This document shows positions 1 through 10,274 of a stretch of DNA of 64,000 bases, piece after piece; the stretch's first letter is position 1, and each line of letters opens with the position of its first letter. Under the pieces are notes generated by a model. The model was not told where the DNA came from, did no database searches, and saw only the letters and a program-made list of their open reading frames with translations. Origin of the DNA: an uncultured Actinomycetes bacterium (lineage in GTDB: Bacteria > Actinomycetota > Thermoleophilia > Miltoncostaeales > Miltoncostaeaceae); NCBI GenBank assembly GCA_903896045.1, contig CAITWD010000022.1, positions 68,398 to 132,397 of the forward strand, in the 5' to 3' direction. A program made the position numbers and the translations under genes.

Positions 1-918
1 TGGAACGACTGCCACGACCTCGACGGGGAGTCCCAGACGCGCGATGAGTCCGATGGCTTCAATCACGGCCGCCCCGCCGCCCATGTCCATCTTCATCTCT
101 TCCATGCCACCGGCGGGCTTGATGGAAATTCCCCCGGTGTCGAAGGTGACGGCTTTCCCGACGAGTCCCAGCACCTCGCCACGACGCGCCTTGCGCGCCG
201 GGGTGTAGCGCATCACGATCATCTTCGGTGGTTCCGCAGAGCCCTGTGCAACACCGAGGAGCGCACCAGCTTTCAGGCGCACGAGGTCTTTATGCTCGAG
301 CACCCGACAGGTGAGTCCTGGAGTCGCGGAGGCGAGCGTCTTGGCGTGGAGGGCAAGCGCGGTGGGTGTCAAATCATTTGCGGGCGTATTGACCAGATCG
401 CGCGCACCCTGGACGGCGGTGACAAGTTGATCTGCGCGTCGGGCCTGGGCGGTGGTGAGTGTGGATGAGGCGACCTTCAGTGCCGAGACCACAGGCGTGC
501 CTTTGCCGGTCTTGTACTGCTCAAAGCGGTAGTTGCCCGCACCGAAACCGACAATTGCTGCGCTGACGTGATCGGGCGTTGCATCATCTGGGGCAAGGGT
601 GACCTTGCGGGCCTTGAGGGCCCGGGCTTTGGTGCCTGCTGCCCGTCCCGCGCTCCGCCATGCATCCGTGCTCCCATCACCCGTGCCAACGACGGCAACG
701 CGTGGTGCACTCACACGCCCAGCGGTGTGAAACACCGTGATCGTGCCCGCTTCCCCGGTGATCTCGTTATCGGCGATTGCCGCGGCGATCACCCCATCGA
801 GCGCAGTGTCTGCAGCGGCAGCGACGCCTGTGACTGTCGCGGGTTGGGCGAGAAAGACCACGATGAGGTCCGCAACTTGGGACAGGGGGTCTCGGGACGT
901 GCGCACGGTGGTGGGCAT
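1..918 (-). CDS. pepA: Leucyl aminopeptidase (M17), partial; C-terminus lies beyond the window start
   Basis: Hand translation of the minus strand from ATG at 916-918 (GGAGG just upstream) gives MPTTVRTSRDPLSQVADLIVVFLAQPATV...VGKAVTFDTGGISIKPAGGMEEMKMDMGGGAAV..., the M17 metal-site signature. It is missing from the ORF track because it runs off the window. Confidence 0.92.
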   Translation of the reverse strand, partial: MPTTVRTSRDPLSQVADLIVVFLAQPATVTGVAAAADTALDGVIAAAIADNEITGEAGTITVFHTAGRVSAPRVAVVGTGDGSTDAWRSAGRAAGTKARALKARKVTLAPDDATPDHVSAAIVGFGAGNYRFEQYKTGKGTPVVSALKVASSTLTTAQARRADQLVTAVQGARDLVNTPANDLTPTALALHAKTLASATPGLTCRVLEHKDLVRLKAGALLGVAQGSAEPPKMIVMRYTPARKARRGEVLGLVGKAVTFDTGGISIKPAGGMEEMKMDMGGGAAVIEAIGLIARLGLPVEVVAVVP

Positions 919-1077
919 TGGCCTCCAATCACACAGATGAGATGGCAGGGAGCGATATATCTGGGCGTATACTGCCCGCTCGCCCCAGCGAATGTGGGGC
1001 AACGGTTGTTCCCATTGGCGCGCACCGATGGCCCGTCATTCGCGGATCGACCGTGAGATCGATCAGGAGGCCAGACG

Positions 1078-1851
1078 GTGTCAGTGGATTTTGCGCAACA
1101 TGGAGCGGTGGCGGTCGTCACCCTGAACCGCCCCGAAGCGCTCAATGCGTTATCGGTCGAGATGCTCGATGACATCATCGCCGCCGTCGATCGCGTCGAA
1201 ACGGATCCGCAGATTCGTGTGATGGTAATCACCGGGGCAGGAGAAAAGGCCTTCAGTGCCGGTGCCGACATCTCACATATGCGCGAGGCAAGTGTGGATC
1301 AGGCGCGCGCCTTCGGCGCCAAGGGGCATGAGGCAGCACGTCGCTTGGAATCGTGCTCGCGTCCGGTGATTGCCGCGATTAATGGGTTTGCGCTCGGCGG
1401 CGGGTGTGAGCTCATCATTGCCTGCGATATCCGTATTGCGAGCGAGCGGGCCAAGTTCGGTCAGCCGGAGGTCAATATCGGGATTCTGCCGGGATGGGGT
1501 GGCACGCAGCGGTTAGTGCGCATCGCGGGACTTGGCTGGGCCAAGGAGATGGTGCTCACTGGACGCATCTGCACCGCCGACGAGGCGCTTGCGAGTGGAT
1601 TGGTCACCCACGTCTATCCGCATGACACGCTGATGGATGAGGCTCTCGCCCTCGCCGAGCTCATTGCAGCAAAACCTCCACTCGCAATTGCCGCAGCCAA
1701 AGAGTTGATGAATATCGCCTTGGACGATGCGCAAGAAATTGGACTTGCACGTGAACTCGAGGCATTTGCAAATGCCTTTGCAACCCACGATCAGCGTGAA
1801 GGCATGGCCGCATTCTTCGAGAAGCGCTCGGCGACGTTTGAGGGGCGATAA
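1078..1851 (+). CDS. Enoyl-CoA hydratase/isomerase (crotonase) family protein
   Basis: ORF 257 aa; NRPEALNALS, GAGEKAFSAGADI, ALGGGCELIIACDIRIAS, FGQPEVNIGILPGWGGTQRL crotonase motifs. Confidence 0.92.
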   Translation: MSVDFAQHGAVAVVTLNRPEALNALSVEMLDDIIAAVDRVETDPQIRVMVITGAGEKAFSAGADISHMREASVDQARAFGAKGHEAARRLESCSRPVIAAINGFALGGGCELIIACDIRIASERAKFGQPEVNIGILPGWGGTQRLVRIAGLGWAKEMVLTGRICTADEALASGLVTHVYPHDTLMDEALALAELIAAKPPLAIAAAKELMNIALDDAQEIGLARELEAFANAFATHDQREGMAAFFEKRSATFEGR

Positions 1852-1915
1852 GGCCACCTCCTGTGCACATCTGCCACGACGTCACATTGGCGACGCCGTG
1901 GCAGAGCGCGCGTTC

Positions 1916-2875
1916 TTAGCCCTTGCGCTCTTGGACGAGTGCGGTGAGCTTGGGGACGATGTCGTGCAGATCGCCCACAACGGCGAGGTCGGAGAAATCA
2001 AAGATCGCGGCGTGCGGGTCCTTGTTAATGGACACGATCACCTGCGAGCTTTGCATACCGACCTTGTGCTGAATTGCGCCGGAGATACCACAGGCGATGT
2101 AGAGCTTCGGCGAGACGGTCTTACCCGTCTGGCCCACCTGGGTTTGGTAGGGGTACCAGCCTGAATCGACCACGGCACGGGTTGATGCCACAGCACCACC
2201 GAGGGCAGCCGCGAGGCCTTCGAGTTCAGAGAAGGCTTCAGGAGCACCGAGCCCACGACCGCCGGCAACGAGGATGTCGGCCTCTTCGATCGATGGTCCG
2301 GTTTGGGCTTCGTTTGCCTGCTCGACCATCTGCGCCTTGGAGGAAAAATCCTCGAGCGCGATGGCAACATTCTCCACTGCGCCAGCGCCTGCGCGCTCAG
2401 CAGGTTCAAATGAGCCAGAACGAATCAGGCCAAGACGCGGCTCAGAAGTCCAGCCAACATCGACCAGGACGGTGTCGCCAAGGGCGGAACGCTTCCCGAC
2501 GAGGGCGCTTGCGCTGCCTTCGAGGTCGGTCAGGTCCCAGTTGAGGCCTGCATCCAGGCGTGCCGATAGCCCGCCGGCGATGTCGCTGGCGAGGACCGAT
2601 GCGCCAAAGAGCACATTTTGGAATCCATGTGCCCCAACGAGGCTGGCGATGATGTCCACGCGTGCTTGTGGCAGTGGGGCAGCCAGGCTCGCATCATCAG
2701 CAATAAAGACACGTGCTGCGCCGTACTTGGCAGCCTCTTGCGCCAACCCGCTCACACCTGAGCCAATAATGACTGCAGAGGTGTCCGAGTCGAGCGAAGC
2801 GGCCTTTGAAAGGACGCCGAGGGCGGCCTTTTGAATACCTGAGCCGTGGTGCTCGAGGAAGACGAGTGTGCTCAC
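1916..2875 (-). CDS. etfA: Electron transfer flavoprotein alpha subunit
   Basis: ORF 319 aa; VVDSGWYPYQTQVGQTGKTVSPKLYIACGISGAIQHKVGMQSSQVIVSINKDPHAAIF FAD-domain signature. Confidence 0.95.
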   Translation of the reverse strand: MSTLVFLEHHGSGIQKAALGVLSKAASLDSDTSAVIIGSGVSGLAQEAAKYGAARVFIADDASLAAPLPQARVDIIASLVGAHGFQNVLFGASVLASDIAGGLSARLDAGLNWDLTDLEGSASALVGKRSALGDTVLVDVGWTSEPRLGLIRSGSFEPAERAGAGAVENVAIALEDFSSKAQMVEQANEAQTGPSIEEADILVAGGRGLGAPEAFSELEGLAAALGGAVASTRAVVDSGWYPYQTQVGQTGKTVSPKLYIACGISGAIQHKVGMQSSQVIVSINKDPHAAIFDFSDLAVVGDLHDIVPKLTALVQERKG

Positions 2876-3651
2876 ACCAGTTTCCTTTCAACGAGGTAAT
2901 CCAGGACCTTCTGTGCGGCGGAACCGTCGTCCTCAATCTTCTGAGTGTCGCCACGCGATGGTGGCGGGTTGAGGGCGGTGACGGTTGTGCGCGAGCCAGC
3001 CGTGCCCGCACGATCTGCAGGAACACCGATGTCGGCAAGCGAGACCACATCTTGTGGCTTCTTCTTGGCACCCATGATGCCCTTAAGTGATGGGTAGCGT
3101 GGCTCATTGAGCGAGTCAGACACGGCAAGCACGACAGGCAGAGGTGCCTGGATGCGGTCGTAGCCAAACTCGGTCTGGCGCTTTGCGGTGACATTGCCAC
3201 CGGCTACCTCGAGTTCCGAGATTTGTGAGATCACGGGGAGGCGCAAACGGTCTGCGACTGCCGCCCACAACACTGCTCCATCGGAGTCACCTGCGGCCTG
3301 GCCGAACAAGACCAGATCGGGTGATTCACGCTTAATTGCTTCGGCAAGCGCAAGGCTTGTTGCCACAAGGTCCGACCCGACGGCAGCATCGTCAGAAATC
3401 AACACGGCGCGGTCGGCACCCATTGCAAGTCCCTTACGCAGGGACTCAAGTGCACGGTCGGGACCAAGCGAGACGAGGACAACTTCCCCGCCGCCGCCTG
3501 CTTCATTGAGGCGTAAAGCTTCCTCAATGGCATTGAGGTCGTAGGTGTTCAGCGACCTATCTCCTGATCGATCAATCCGTTTTGTGTCCGGATCGATCTT
3601 GCGAAGGGGGCCGGCATCCGGCACTTCCTTCACACAGACGGCGATCTTCAT
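2872..3651 (-). CDS. etfB: Electron transfer flavoprotein beta subunit
   Basis: ORF 259 aa; MKIAVCVKEVPD..., GPDRALESLRKGLAMGADRAVLISD, LFGQAAGDSDGAVLWAAVADRL; overlaps etfA start by 4 nt. Confidence 0.95.
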   Translation of the reverse strand: MKIAVCVKEVPDAGPLRKIDPDTKRIDRSGDRSLNTYDLNAIEEALRLNEAGGGGEVVLVSLGPDRALESLRKGLAMGADRAVLISDDAAVGSDLVATSLALAEAIKRESPDLVLFGQAAGDSDGAVLWAAVADRLRLPVISQISELEVAGGNVTAKRQTEFGYDRIQAPLPVVLAVSDSLNEPRYPSLKGIMGAKKKPQDVVSLADIGVPADRAGTAGSRTTVTALNPPPSRGDTQKIEDDGSAAQKVLDYLVERKLV

Positions 3652-3937
3652 CGTCCTCCCATCGACGCTATTCGACCCGCAATCCTAGAGGACGGACTCC
3701 CCGTCAGAGAAGGGCATCCGATCTTTTTGTCCGCATAGAACGGGCGAGATGTCATTTTTGATGGTCCATTTCCTACTTTTTCGTGCCGAGAGAGGCGCTG
3801 TCAGTCATCCCGACGGCAAATTGCGGCGCAAGCTGGCATGATGCAAAGCCGCGTCAGCGGGCACGCAGCGCGCCCTGCGCTAGAGTCCCTACACGTCGGG
3901 AGATTTTCCCGGCGCCATCACAGACGAAAGTCATCTC

Positions 3938-4153
3938 ATGAAGTCCGACATTCATCCCGAGTACGTGGTCACGAAGGTTGTGTGTTCATGCGGAAACGCG
4001 TTTGAGACACGCTCCACCAAGGACGCAATCAAGGTGGAAATCTGCAACCAGTGCCACCCCTTCTACACCGGCAAGCAGAAGCTCATCGACAGTGGTGGTC
4101 GTGTCGAGCGCTTCCAGCGCAAGTTGGCGCGCCGACAGAAGTCGCGCGACTAA
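3938..4153 (+). CDS. rpmE: 50S ribosomal protein L31 (zinc-type, CxC/CxxC)
   Basis: 71 aa; [26 protein letters not shown]...[29 protein letters not shown]. Confidence 0.97.
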   Translation: MKSDIHPEYVVTKVVCSCGNAFETRSTKDAIKVEICNQCHPFYTGKQKLIDSGGRVERFQRKLARRQKSRD

Positions 4154-4192
4154 GATCGCTCACGTTCGGATGACGGTGACCACCGCGTTGCG

Positions 4193-5302
4193 GTGGCACC
4201 CAACGCAGCATTTGGGGATCGTGTGAGCTCCGGTATTACCGGCCTTGTGGAGCAAATTGAACGGACTCGTGACGAGTTGCAGGCGGCCATGTCCGATCCT
4301 GAGCTCGTCAGCGATCGTGTGCGATTTGCTGATGTCAACCGTCGATGGTCGTCGCTGGCGACCGCCATCGGATTGGTTGAGCGGTGGCGCGACGCCTCCA
4401 ATCGTTCGGCTGAGGCAACCGAAATGCTCGCCGAGGGCGATGACGACGATATCCGCGATCTGTTGCGCGAGTCCAATGACGAGATGGAGGCGCTCGAGCC
4501 GCAAATCCGTGAGGCGATGGTCGAGCCAGATCCAAATGACGACAAAGACGTCATTCTTGAGATTCGTGCCGCCGCCGGGGGCGAGGAAGCCGCACTCTTT
4601 GCGCGGCAGCTTTTGGAGATCTATCTCAAATATGCCGAGCGTCGCGGATTTCGCACCGAGCAATTGTCGGTGAGCGCCGCAGATGCGGGCGGTGTGAAAG
4701 ATGTGACGGTGGGAATCAAGGGTGCAGCGGCCTATTCGATCTACAAGCATGAAGCCGGAGTGCATCGGGTCCAGCGCGTTCCCGAGACCGAGAGCCAGGG
4801 GCGCATTCACACCTCCACTGCAACCGTCGCCGTGCTTCCGGAAGCCGAGGAAGTCGATGTGCAGATCAATGCGAATGATCTGAAAATCGATGTCTATCGC
4901 TCGAGCGGCCCAGGTGGGCAAAGCGTGAATACGACCGACTCCGCCGTGCGTATTACCCACCTTCCCACCGGGATTGTTGTGTCGATGCAGGATGAAAAAA
5001 GTCAACTGCAAAACCGCGAGCGCGGGATGCGCGTGTTGCGGGCGCGTTTGTACGAGCGCGCAATGGCCGAGCGGGCGGCACTCATTAGTTCTGCACGCCG
5101 CGAGCAGTTGGGCAGCGGGGATCGTTCAGAGAAGGTGCGTACCTACAACTATCCCCAGAATCGTGTGACCGATCACCGGGTCGGTGTCACCGTGCAACTC
5201 CGCGAAGCCGTCTTGCAGGGTGATCTTGGTGACCTCACGACCGCGCTCGCCGCCGAGGAGCGACGTCAATTGCTTGAGGCGCACGCGTCCGGCGAGCTCT
5301 AG
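4193..5302 (+). CDS. prfA: Peptide chain release factor 1
   Basis: 369 aa; RSSGPGGQSVNTTDSAVRITHLPTGIVV GGQ motif; followed by prmC. Confidence 0.95.
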   Translation: MAPNAAFGDRVSSGITGLVEQIERTRDELQAAMSDPELVSDRVRFADVNRRWSSLATAIGLVERWRDASNRSAEATEMLAEGDDDDIRDLLRESNDEMEALEPQIREAMVEPDPNDDKDVILEIRAAAGGEEAALFARQLLEIYLKYAERRGFRTEQLSVSAADAGGVKDVTVGIKGAAAYSIYKHEAGVHRVQRVPETESQGRIHTSTATVAVLPEAEEVDVQINANDLKIDVYRSSGPGGQSVNTTDSAVRITHLPTGIVVSMQDEKSQLQNRERGMRVLRARLYERAMAERAALISSARREQLGSGDRSEKVRTYNYPQNRVTDHRVGVTVQLREAVLQGDLGDLTTALAAEERRQLLEAHASGEL

Positions 5303-5310
5303 GACCCGTC

Positions 5311-6159
5311 ATGAGCACCTCGCAGCTTACTGTGGGCGAAGTGGTACGCCGCACGACAACCTATTTTGCCGATGCGGGCTCACCGAGTCCCCGTCTTGAC
5401 GCCGATCTTGTGGTGAGCCATTCGCTCAGAATGACGCGTCTTGAGCTCTACACCGAATTCGATCGCCCGTTATCGGCAGATGAGCTTGCCCACGCGCGGG
5501 AACTTGTTGCCCGACGTGGTCGTCGAGAGCCAATGGCCTACATCCTTGGGTCTCGCGCATTTCGTCGCCTCGAACTCGAAGTGACTCCGGCGGTGTTGGT
5601 GCCCCGACCAGAAACGGAAGTGTTGGTGGAGTGGGTGATGGAGGTTGCCGTCCCGCGCGCGAACATCCTGGATTGGGGAACGGGGAGTGGGGCAATTGCA
5701 CTCGCCCTCAAAGACGAGCGCCCGGATTGCGAGATCACGGCAGTCGACATTTCTGCTGATGCTCTTGAGGTTGCCCAGGCCAACGCCACGCGGCTGGGAT
5801 TGGACGTCACATTTCGTCAGAGCGATGGATGCGATGGGTGTGCCGACGCCAGCATGGATGTCATTGCGGCAAATCCTCCGTATCTGTCTGAGGATGAACT
5901 CACCAATGCCCCGCGCGAATTGAGCTATGAGCCACGTGGTGCACTCGTCGGCGGTCCTCGCGGGGATGAAGTGATCACTGTGCTCGCTGCCCAGGCTGCG
6001 CGGGTCCTTGTGCCCGGCGGGATGTTGGTCTGTGAAATCGGCGCGAGCCAAGCGGAATCCGTCTCCAAAATTTTCACTACTGCAGGACTCGTCAATGTCC
6101 AGGTGCGCAAGGACCTGGCAGGGAATGTCCGGGTGGTCGCTGCGCAATGTCCTGAGTGA
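5311..6159 (+). CDS. prmC: Release factor glutamine N5-methyltransferase
   Basis: 282 aa; VLVPRPETEVLVEWV, LDWGTGSGAIALAL, VIAANPPYLSEDEL (NPPY motif); directly downstream of prfA. Confidence 0.95.
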   Translation: MSTSQLTVGEVVRRTTTYFADAGSPSPRLDADLVVSHSLRMTRLELYTEFDRPLSADELAHARELVARRGRREPMAYILGSRAFRRLELEVTPAVLVPRPETEVLVEWVMEVAVPRANILDWGTGSGAIALALKDERPDCEITAVDISADALEVAQANATRLGLDVTFRQSDGCDGCADASMDVIAANPPYLSEDELTNAPRELSYEPRGALVGGPRGDEVITVLAAQAARVLVPGGMLVCEIGASQAESVSKIFTTAGLVNVQVRKDLAGNVRVVAAQCPE

Positions 6160-6249
6160 GGACGTGAGCTCCGCATCCCCGTCGGATGGCCGTTGAGGTC
6201 TGTACCCTCGAGGAAGGAAATTTGCGATCCATGCCGAGGGGGCACTCAG

Positions 6250-7542
6250 GTGAGTTTTGCCGACGCCAGCAGCTATCTGTCACGTGACATCAGCGAGGTC
6301 GATCCCGATATCGCACGTCTGCTGCGGGCGGAGGGCGCTCGCCAGGCCGAGACCCTTGAAATGATCGCCAGCGAGAACTTCACCAGCCGTGCGGTCATGC
6401 AGGCGGTGGGTTCTGTGCTGACAAATAAGTACGCCGAAGGGTTGCCGCACCGTCGCTACTACGGCGGTTGTGAGGTGGTCGATGAAGTTGAAGAGCTCGC
6501 GATTTCACGTGCCAAGGAATTGTTTGGCTGTGAGCATGTCAACGTGCAACCCCACTCTGGTGCGACCGCCAATGAGGCTGCCTACCAAGCGGTCTTGGCT
6601 CCCGGGGATCGCGTACTTGCCATGGCACTTGCCCATGGAGGCCATCTCTCTCATGGATTGAAGGTCAACTTCTCCGGACGCCTGTATGACTTTCACCACT
6701 ATGGGGTCCGCCGTGGGGATTGCTATCTCGACATGGATCAAGTCGAGCAGATGGCACGTGAGCTGCGGCCAAAGTTGATCGTGGCAGGTGCCTCTGCATA
6801 TCCGCGCATCATTGATTTCGCCGCATTCCGACAAATTGCAGATGCGGTTGGGGCCCTGTTTATGGTCGATATGGCGCATATTTCTGGGCTTGTGGCCGGC
6901 GGGGTGCATCCGAGTCCCGTGGGAATCGCCGATATCGTGACCTCGACATTGCACAAGAGTCTGGGTGGCCCTCGAGCGGGAATGGTCATGTGCCGAGAAG
7001 ACCTCGGCAGCGCGATCGACCGAGCGGTCTTTCCGGGATTGCAGGGTGGCCCCTTGATGCATGTGATTGCCGGGAAAGCAGTGGCCTTTAGCTGCGCCCT
7101 GACCGAAGAGTTTCGTGCGCGTCAGCGTCAGGTGATTGCCAACACTGCCGCGCTTGCCAACGGGCTTGTGGCCGGCGGCGTCGCGTTGGTCACGGGTGGT
7201 ACCGATAATCACTTGGTGCTTGTGGATCTGTCGGCAACCGACCTGACAGGAGTTGACGCTGAGGCGCGTTTGGATCGTGCGGGCATTACCGTAAATAAGA
7301 ACGGCATCCCATTTGATGAGCGCCCACCGACCGTCACCTCGGGGCTGCGCATCGGTACCCCTGCGCTGACGACCCGGGGCCTGAAAGAGGCCGAGATGAC
7401 CGAAATTGCCGCAATTATCAGCGCAGCCCTACGCCCAGAGATTTCCGATGATGAGATGTCGGGATTGCGGACGCGTGCACAGGCGATCTCGCATGCATTC
7501 CCGCTGTATCCCACATTGACCAGCGGGACGGCGATCGGATAA
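6250..7542 (+). CDS. glyA: Serine hydroxymethyltransferase
   Basis: ORF 6193-7542; [49 protein letters not shown]. The likely start is an internal GTG (6250). Confidence 0.93.
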   Translation: MSFADASSYLSRDISEVDPDIARLLRAEGARQAETLEMIASENFTSRAVMQAVGSVLTNKYAEGLPHRRYYGGCEVVDEVEELAISRAKELFGCEHVNVQPHSGATANEAAYQAVLAPGDRVLAMALAHGGHLSHGLKVNFSGRLYDFHHYGVRRGDCYLDMDQVEQMARELRPKLIVAGASAYPRIIDFAAFRQIADAVGALFMVDMAHISGLVAGGVHPSPVGIADIVTSTLHKSLGGPRAGMVMCREDLGSAIDRAVFPGLQGGPLMHVIAGKAVAFSCALTEEFRARQRQVIANTAALANGLVAGGVALVTGGTDNHLVLVDLSATDLTGVDAEARLDRAGITVNKNGIPFDERPPTVTSGLRIGTPALTTRGLKEAEMTEIAAIISAALRPEISDDEMSGLRTRAQAISHAFPLYPTLTSGTAIG

Positions 7543-7574
7543 CGCGCGTTCGGGCGTTGTTGACCGGCGAGGGG

Positions 7575-8411
7575 ATGTCTGCGGTGGCACCAACGGTTGC
7601 ATTGGTTACTGGCGCCTCTGCCGGGCTTGGTCGCGAATACGCCCACGCACTTGCCGCGCGCGGCCATGATCTGGTGTTGGTGGCTCGACGCGCCGATCGC
7701 CTTGCTGCGCTCGCACAGGAGCTGCGTGATCGCTACCGGGTCGAGGTCGAGGTCTGTGTCGCCGATCTCGCAACCGATGACGGATGCGCGCATTGTTGTG
7801 CAACAGTCGTGGATCGCGAGGTTGATGTTGCCGTACTCAACGCGGGCTTCGGATCACTGGGGCCGTTTGCAGCGGCGGACGCTGCGTGGGAGACCGCCAT
7901 GGTGCGCCTGAATTGCGTCAGCGTCGTCGAGCTGACGCGCGCTGTCCTTCCCGGGATGATTGGGCGTGGGCGTGGTGCGGTACTCATTGTGAGTTCCGCA
8001 GCGGCATGGCATCCGGTGCCCTACATGGCGACCTACGGCGCAACGAAGGCCTTTGAGTTGCATTTTGTGCAGGCGCTTGCCGAGGAGTTGCGGGAAACGG
8101 GCGTGCAGGTGAGCGCGGTGTGTCCGGGGCCAACGGCGACAGAATTTTCCGATGTCCTTGAAACGGCGGGCCGGACATCCGGCAGCGGGTGGCCAAAATG
8201 GATGCCGATTGATGGGGCGGCCGATGTGGTTGCCACCAGCCTTCGTGGCCTCGATCGGGGGCGCGTGGTAATTCCCACAGGGCGGATTGCGTGGTGTACC
8301 CGCCTCTGGTCGCGTCTAATGCCACGGGGTGCTGGGGTGCGGGCGGTGGGCGTCGTGCATCGTCGGCGCAGCCGTGGGCGTCGAGCGGCAGGGATTGGTC
8401 ATGGTGACTAG
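7575..8411 (+). CDS. Short-chain dehydrogenase/reductase (SDR) family protein
   Basis: LVTGASAGLGREYA, LNAGFGSLG, SSAAAWHPVPYMATYGATKAF (YxxxK). Start taken at internal ATG 7575. Confidence 0.88.
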   Translation: MSAVAPTVALVTGASAGLGREYAHALAARGHDLVLVARRADRLAALAQELRDRYRVEVEVCVADLATDDGCAHCCATVVDREVDVAVLNAGFGSLGPFAAADAAWETAMVRLNCVSVVELTRAVLPGMIGRGRGAVLIVSSAAAWHPVPYMATYGATKAFELHFVQALAEELRETGVQVSAVCPGPTATEFSDVLETAGRTSGSGWPKWMPIDGAADVVATSLRGLDRGRVVIPTGRIAWCTRLWSRLMPRGAGVRAVGVVHRRRSRGRRAAGIGHGD

Positions 8412-8486
8412 AATCGGTCAATGTCGAGGGCGTGCGCTGTCGACACAACGACGCATCGCAGGCGACTGCGATCGGGGGCGCGGGGC

Positions 8487-9623
8487 GTGAGCACAGCACT
8501 TGAACCAATTGTGTGTGCGGTAGTCGCAGCGGTCGTCGTCGTCGCAATGACGCCGCTGGTATCCATGCTTGCGCGCCGAATTGGGGCGGTCGATCTCCCC
8601 TCAGGCCGCCGGATTCATACCCATCCGACGCCGCGACTTGGCGGGTTGGCGATCATGCTCGGGGTCCTCATCCCGACCCTGTTTTTGCTCCCCGTCGATT
8701 CTCAGGCGCGCGCATTGCTGGTCGGTGCAGCCCTTGTCGGGCTCATTGGTGCCGTCGATGACATCTTCACCCTTGATCCCATCGTCAAGCTCGTGGGGCA
8801 AATTGCCTGTGCGGCAATTCCCGTTTCTGCTGGTCTGACAATTGATCACATCACCTTGCCGATCATGGGGGTACATAACCTCGGGGCGATGCAGTATCCG
8901 ATCACGATCGTGTGGTTTGTCGCCATCGTAAACATGATCAATTTCATCGATGGGATGGATGGACTCGCCGCCGGGGTTGCCGGATTATCGGCAATTAACT
9001 TTGCCATCTTGGCAGCCTCGTTGGGGCGCACTGATCCCGCCGTGCTTGCTGCGGCAATTGCCGGCGCCTGCGGGGCATTCTTGATCTTTAATTTTCATCC
9101 CGCTCGAGTCTTTATGGGTGACTCGGGCTCGATGTTTTTAGGGTTTGCGATTGCCGGGGTCGCAGTCGACGGGGTCCTCAAAAGCGTTGCGACCGTCGCA
9201 TTGTTTGGCCCGCTCCTCGTGCTGGCGATTCCGATCCTCGACACGTCATTTGTGATCATGCGGCGCATCAAGCATGGAAAGCCGGTCTATCAGGCCGATC
9301 GCAGTCACTTCCACCATCGGTTTTTTACGATCGGGTGGGGGCAGCGCAAGACGGTGCTTGCGATGTACTGCTGGTGCGCACTGCTTGGGATCCTCGCATT
9401 GGTCATTCGCTTCGTTCCCTACCGCTCACAATCAGGGCATATCGAAATCGTTGGCTCGGTCGTGCTTGGGGTGTGTATCGCGATTGCGCTGGGCGCCGCG
9501 CTCTACCTGGTCTATGTGCTCGAGATTCTGAAATGGCGCAATACGCCGGTGGTCAAACTGGTGCGTGAACGATCTGGGGAAGGCCCCTTGAGTGGGCTCT
9601 GGCCACGACGAGGCCGCTCCTAG
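8487..9623 (+). CDS. Undecaprenyl-phosphate sugar-1-phosphate transferase (MraY/WecA/TagO family)
   Basis: Multi-TM protein with [74 protein letters not shown]. Confidence 0.9.
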   Translation: MSTALEPIVCAVVAAVVVVAMTPLVSMLARRIGAVDLPSGRRIHTHPTPRLGGLAIMLGVLIPTLFLLPVDSQARALLVGAALVGLIGAVDDIFTLDPIVKLVGQIACAAIPVSAGLTIDHITLPIMGVHNLGAMQYPITIVWFVAIVNMINFIDGMDGLAAGVAGLSAINFAILAASLGRTDPAVLAAAIAGACGAFLIFNFHPARVFMGDSGSMFLGFAIAGVAVDGVLKSVATVALFGPLLVLAIPILDTSFVIMRRIKHGKPVYQADRSHFHHRFFTIGWGQRKTVLAMYCWCALLGILALVIRFVPYRSQSGHIEIVGSVVLGVCIAIALGAALYLVYVLEILKWRNTPVVKLVRERSGEGPLSGLWPRRGRS

Positions 9624-9630
9624 CGCACCA

Positions 9631-9683
9631 ATTGCGGTCGTTTTCCGCAAAAGCGGGAGACGGTTGGCACCAATAACCGCAAT
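9631..9683. repeat. Inverted repeat (ATTGCGGT...ACCGCAAT) enclosing a smaller hairpin CCGC-AAAA-GCGG
   Basis: Perfect 8-nt arms at 9631-9638 and 9676-9683; inner arms 9645-9648 and 9653-9656. Lies between the WecA-like gene and the atp operon. Confidence 0.6.
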
Positions 9684-9710
9684 TTTCCGGCAAATTCACG
9701 GGTTGTGCCG

Positions 9711-9739
9711 TTGAGGTCGTCCTGGCGAACTGGCATACT
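9711..9739 (+). promoter_or_regulatory. Putative sigma70-type promoter for the atp operon (TTGAGG-N17-CATACT)
   Basis: -35-like 9711-9716, 17-nt spacer, -10-like 9734-9739; about 100 nt upstream of the first ATG. Confidence 0.45.
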
Positions 9740-9842
9740 CCGCGCCGCCCGTCGCTGAGGGGTTTTTTTCTGCGCACGGGTTTCAATGTGCTTGAAGGAG
9801 TTCTGACTCGCTCCGACCCACCGTCTCGCCCACGCGAAATTC

Positions 9843-10274
9843 ATGAGCGTGGCTGTCTACCCATCACCCCGTCAAGGGGCACTTCCGTTTGCCGCGGCGA
9901 CGCTTGGCATCATTGTCTGCGTGTTTGCGCTGCCGGTCGTGCTGCTCCTGCGCGGGCCGTTTGAGGGATGGGCAATCGGGACTGGGCTCTGGGTTGTCAA
10001 CTGGGCGCTCGCACAGATGACGACGAAGTTTGCCCTGGGATTTGCCCCGGCCGCCGCCGTCGGTACCTCTGGGGTATCAGTGATTGGGCGGGCATGGCTT
10101 ATCGCCATCGTGTTGTTTATCGTTGCCATTCGGATCTCGCATCCAGTGGCGCTGACTGCAGCGATTGTGTTCGCCGCTGCATTCACAATGGACCTGATGG
10201 GTCGGATGATGTTGTTCGGTTTGACTGAACGCGCAGCCAAGACCCCTGATCAAGAGGGCCCTTCCGACTCATGA
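9843..10274 (+). CDS. Small 4-TM membrane protein, AtpI-like (ATP synthase subunit I)
   Basis: 143 aa hydrophobic protein immediately upstream of atpB and overlapping its start; call rests on position and hydrophobic profile. Confidence 0.6.
   Translation: MSVAVYPSPRQGALPFAAATLGIIVCVFALPVVLLLRGPFEGWAIGTGLWVVNWALAQMTTKFALGFAPAAAVGTSGVSVIGRAWLIAIVLFIVAIRISHPVALTAAIVFAAAFTMDLMGRMMLFGLTERAAKTPDQEGPSDS

Noticed and set aside
568-1056. 162-aa plus-strand ORF at the window start
   Set aside because: Antisense to the leucyl aminopeptidase gene, whose M17 metal-site signature is clear on the minus strand.
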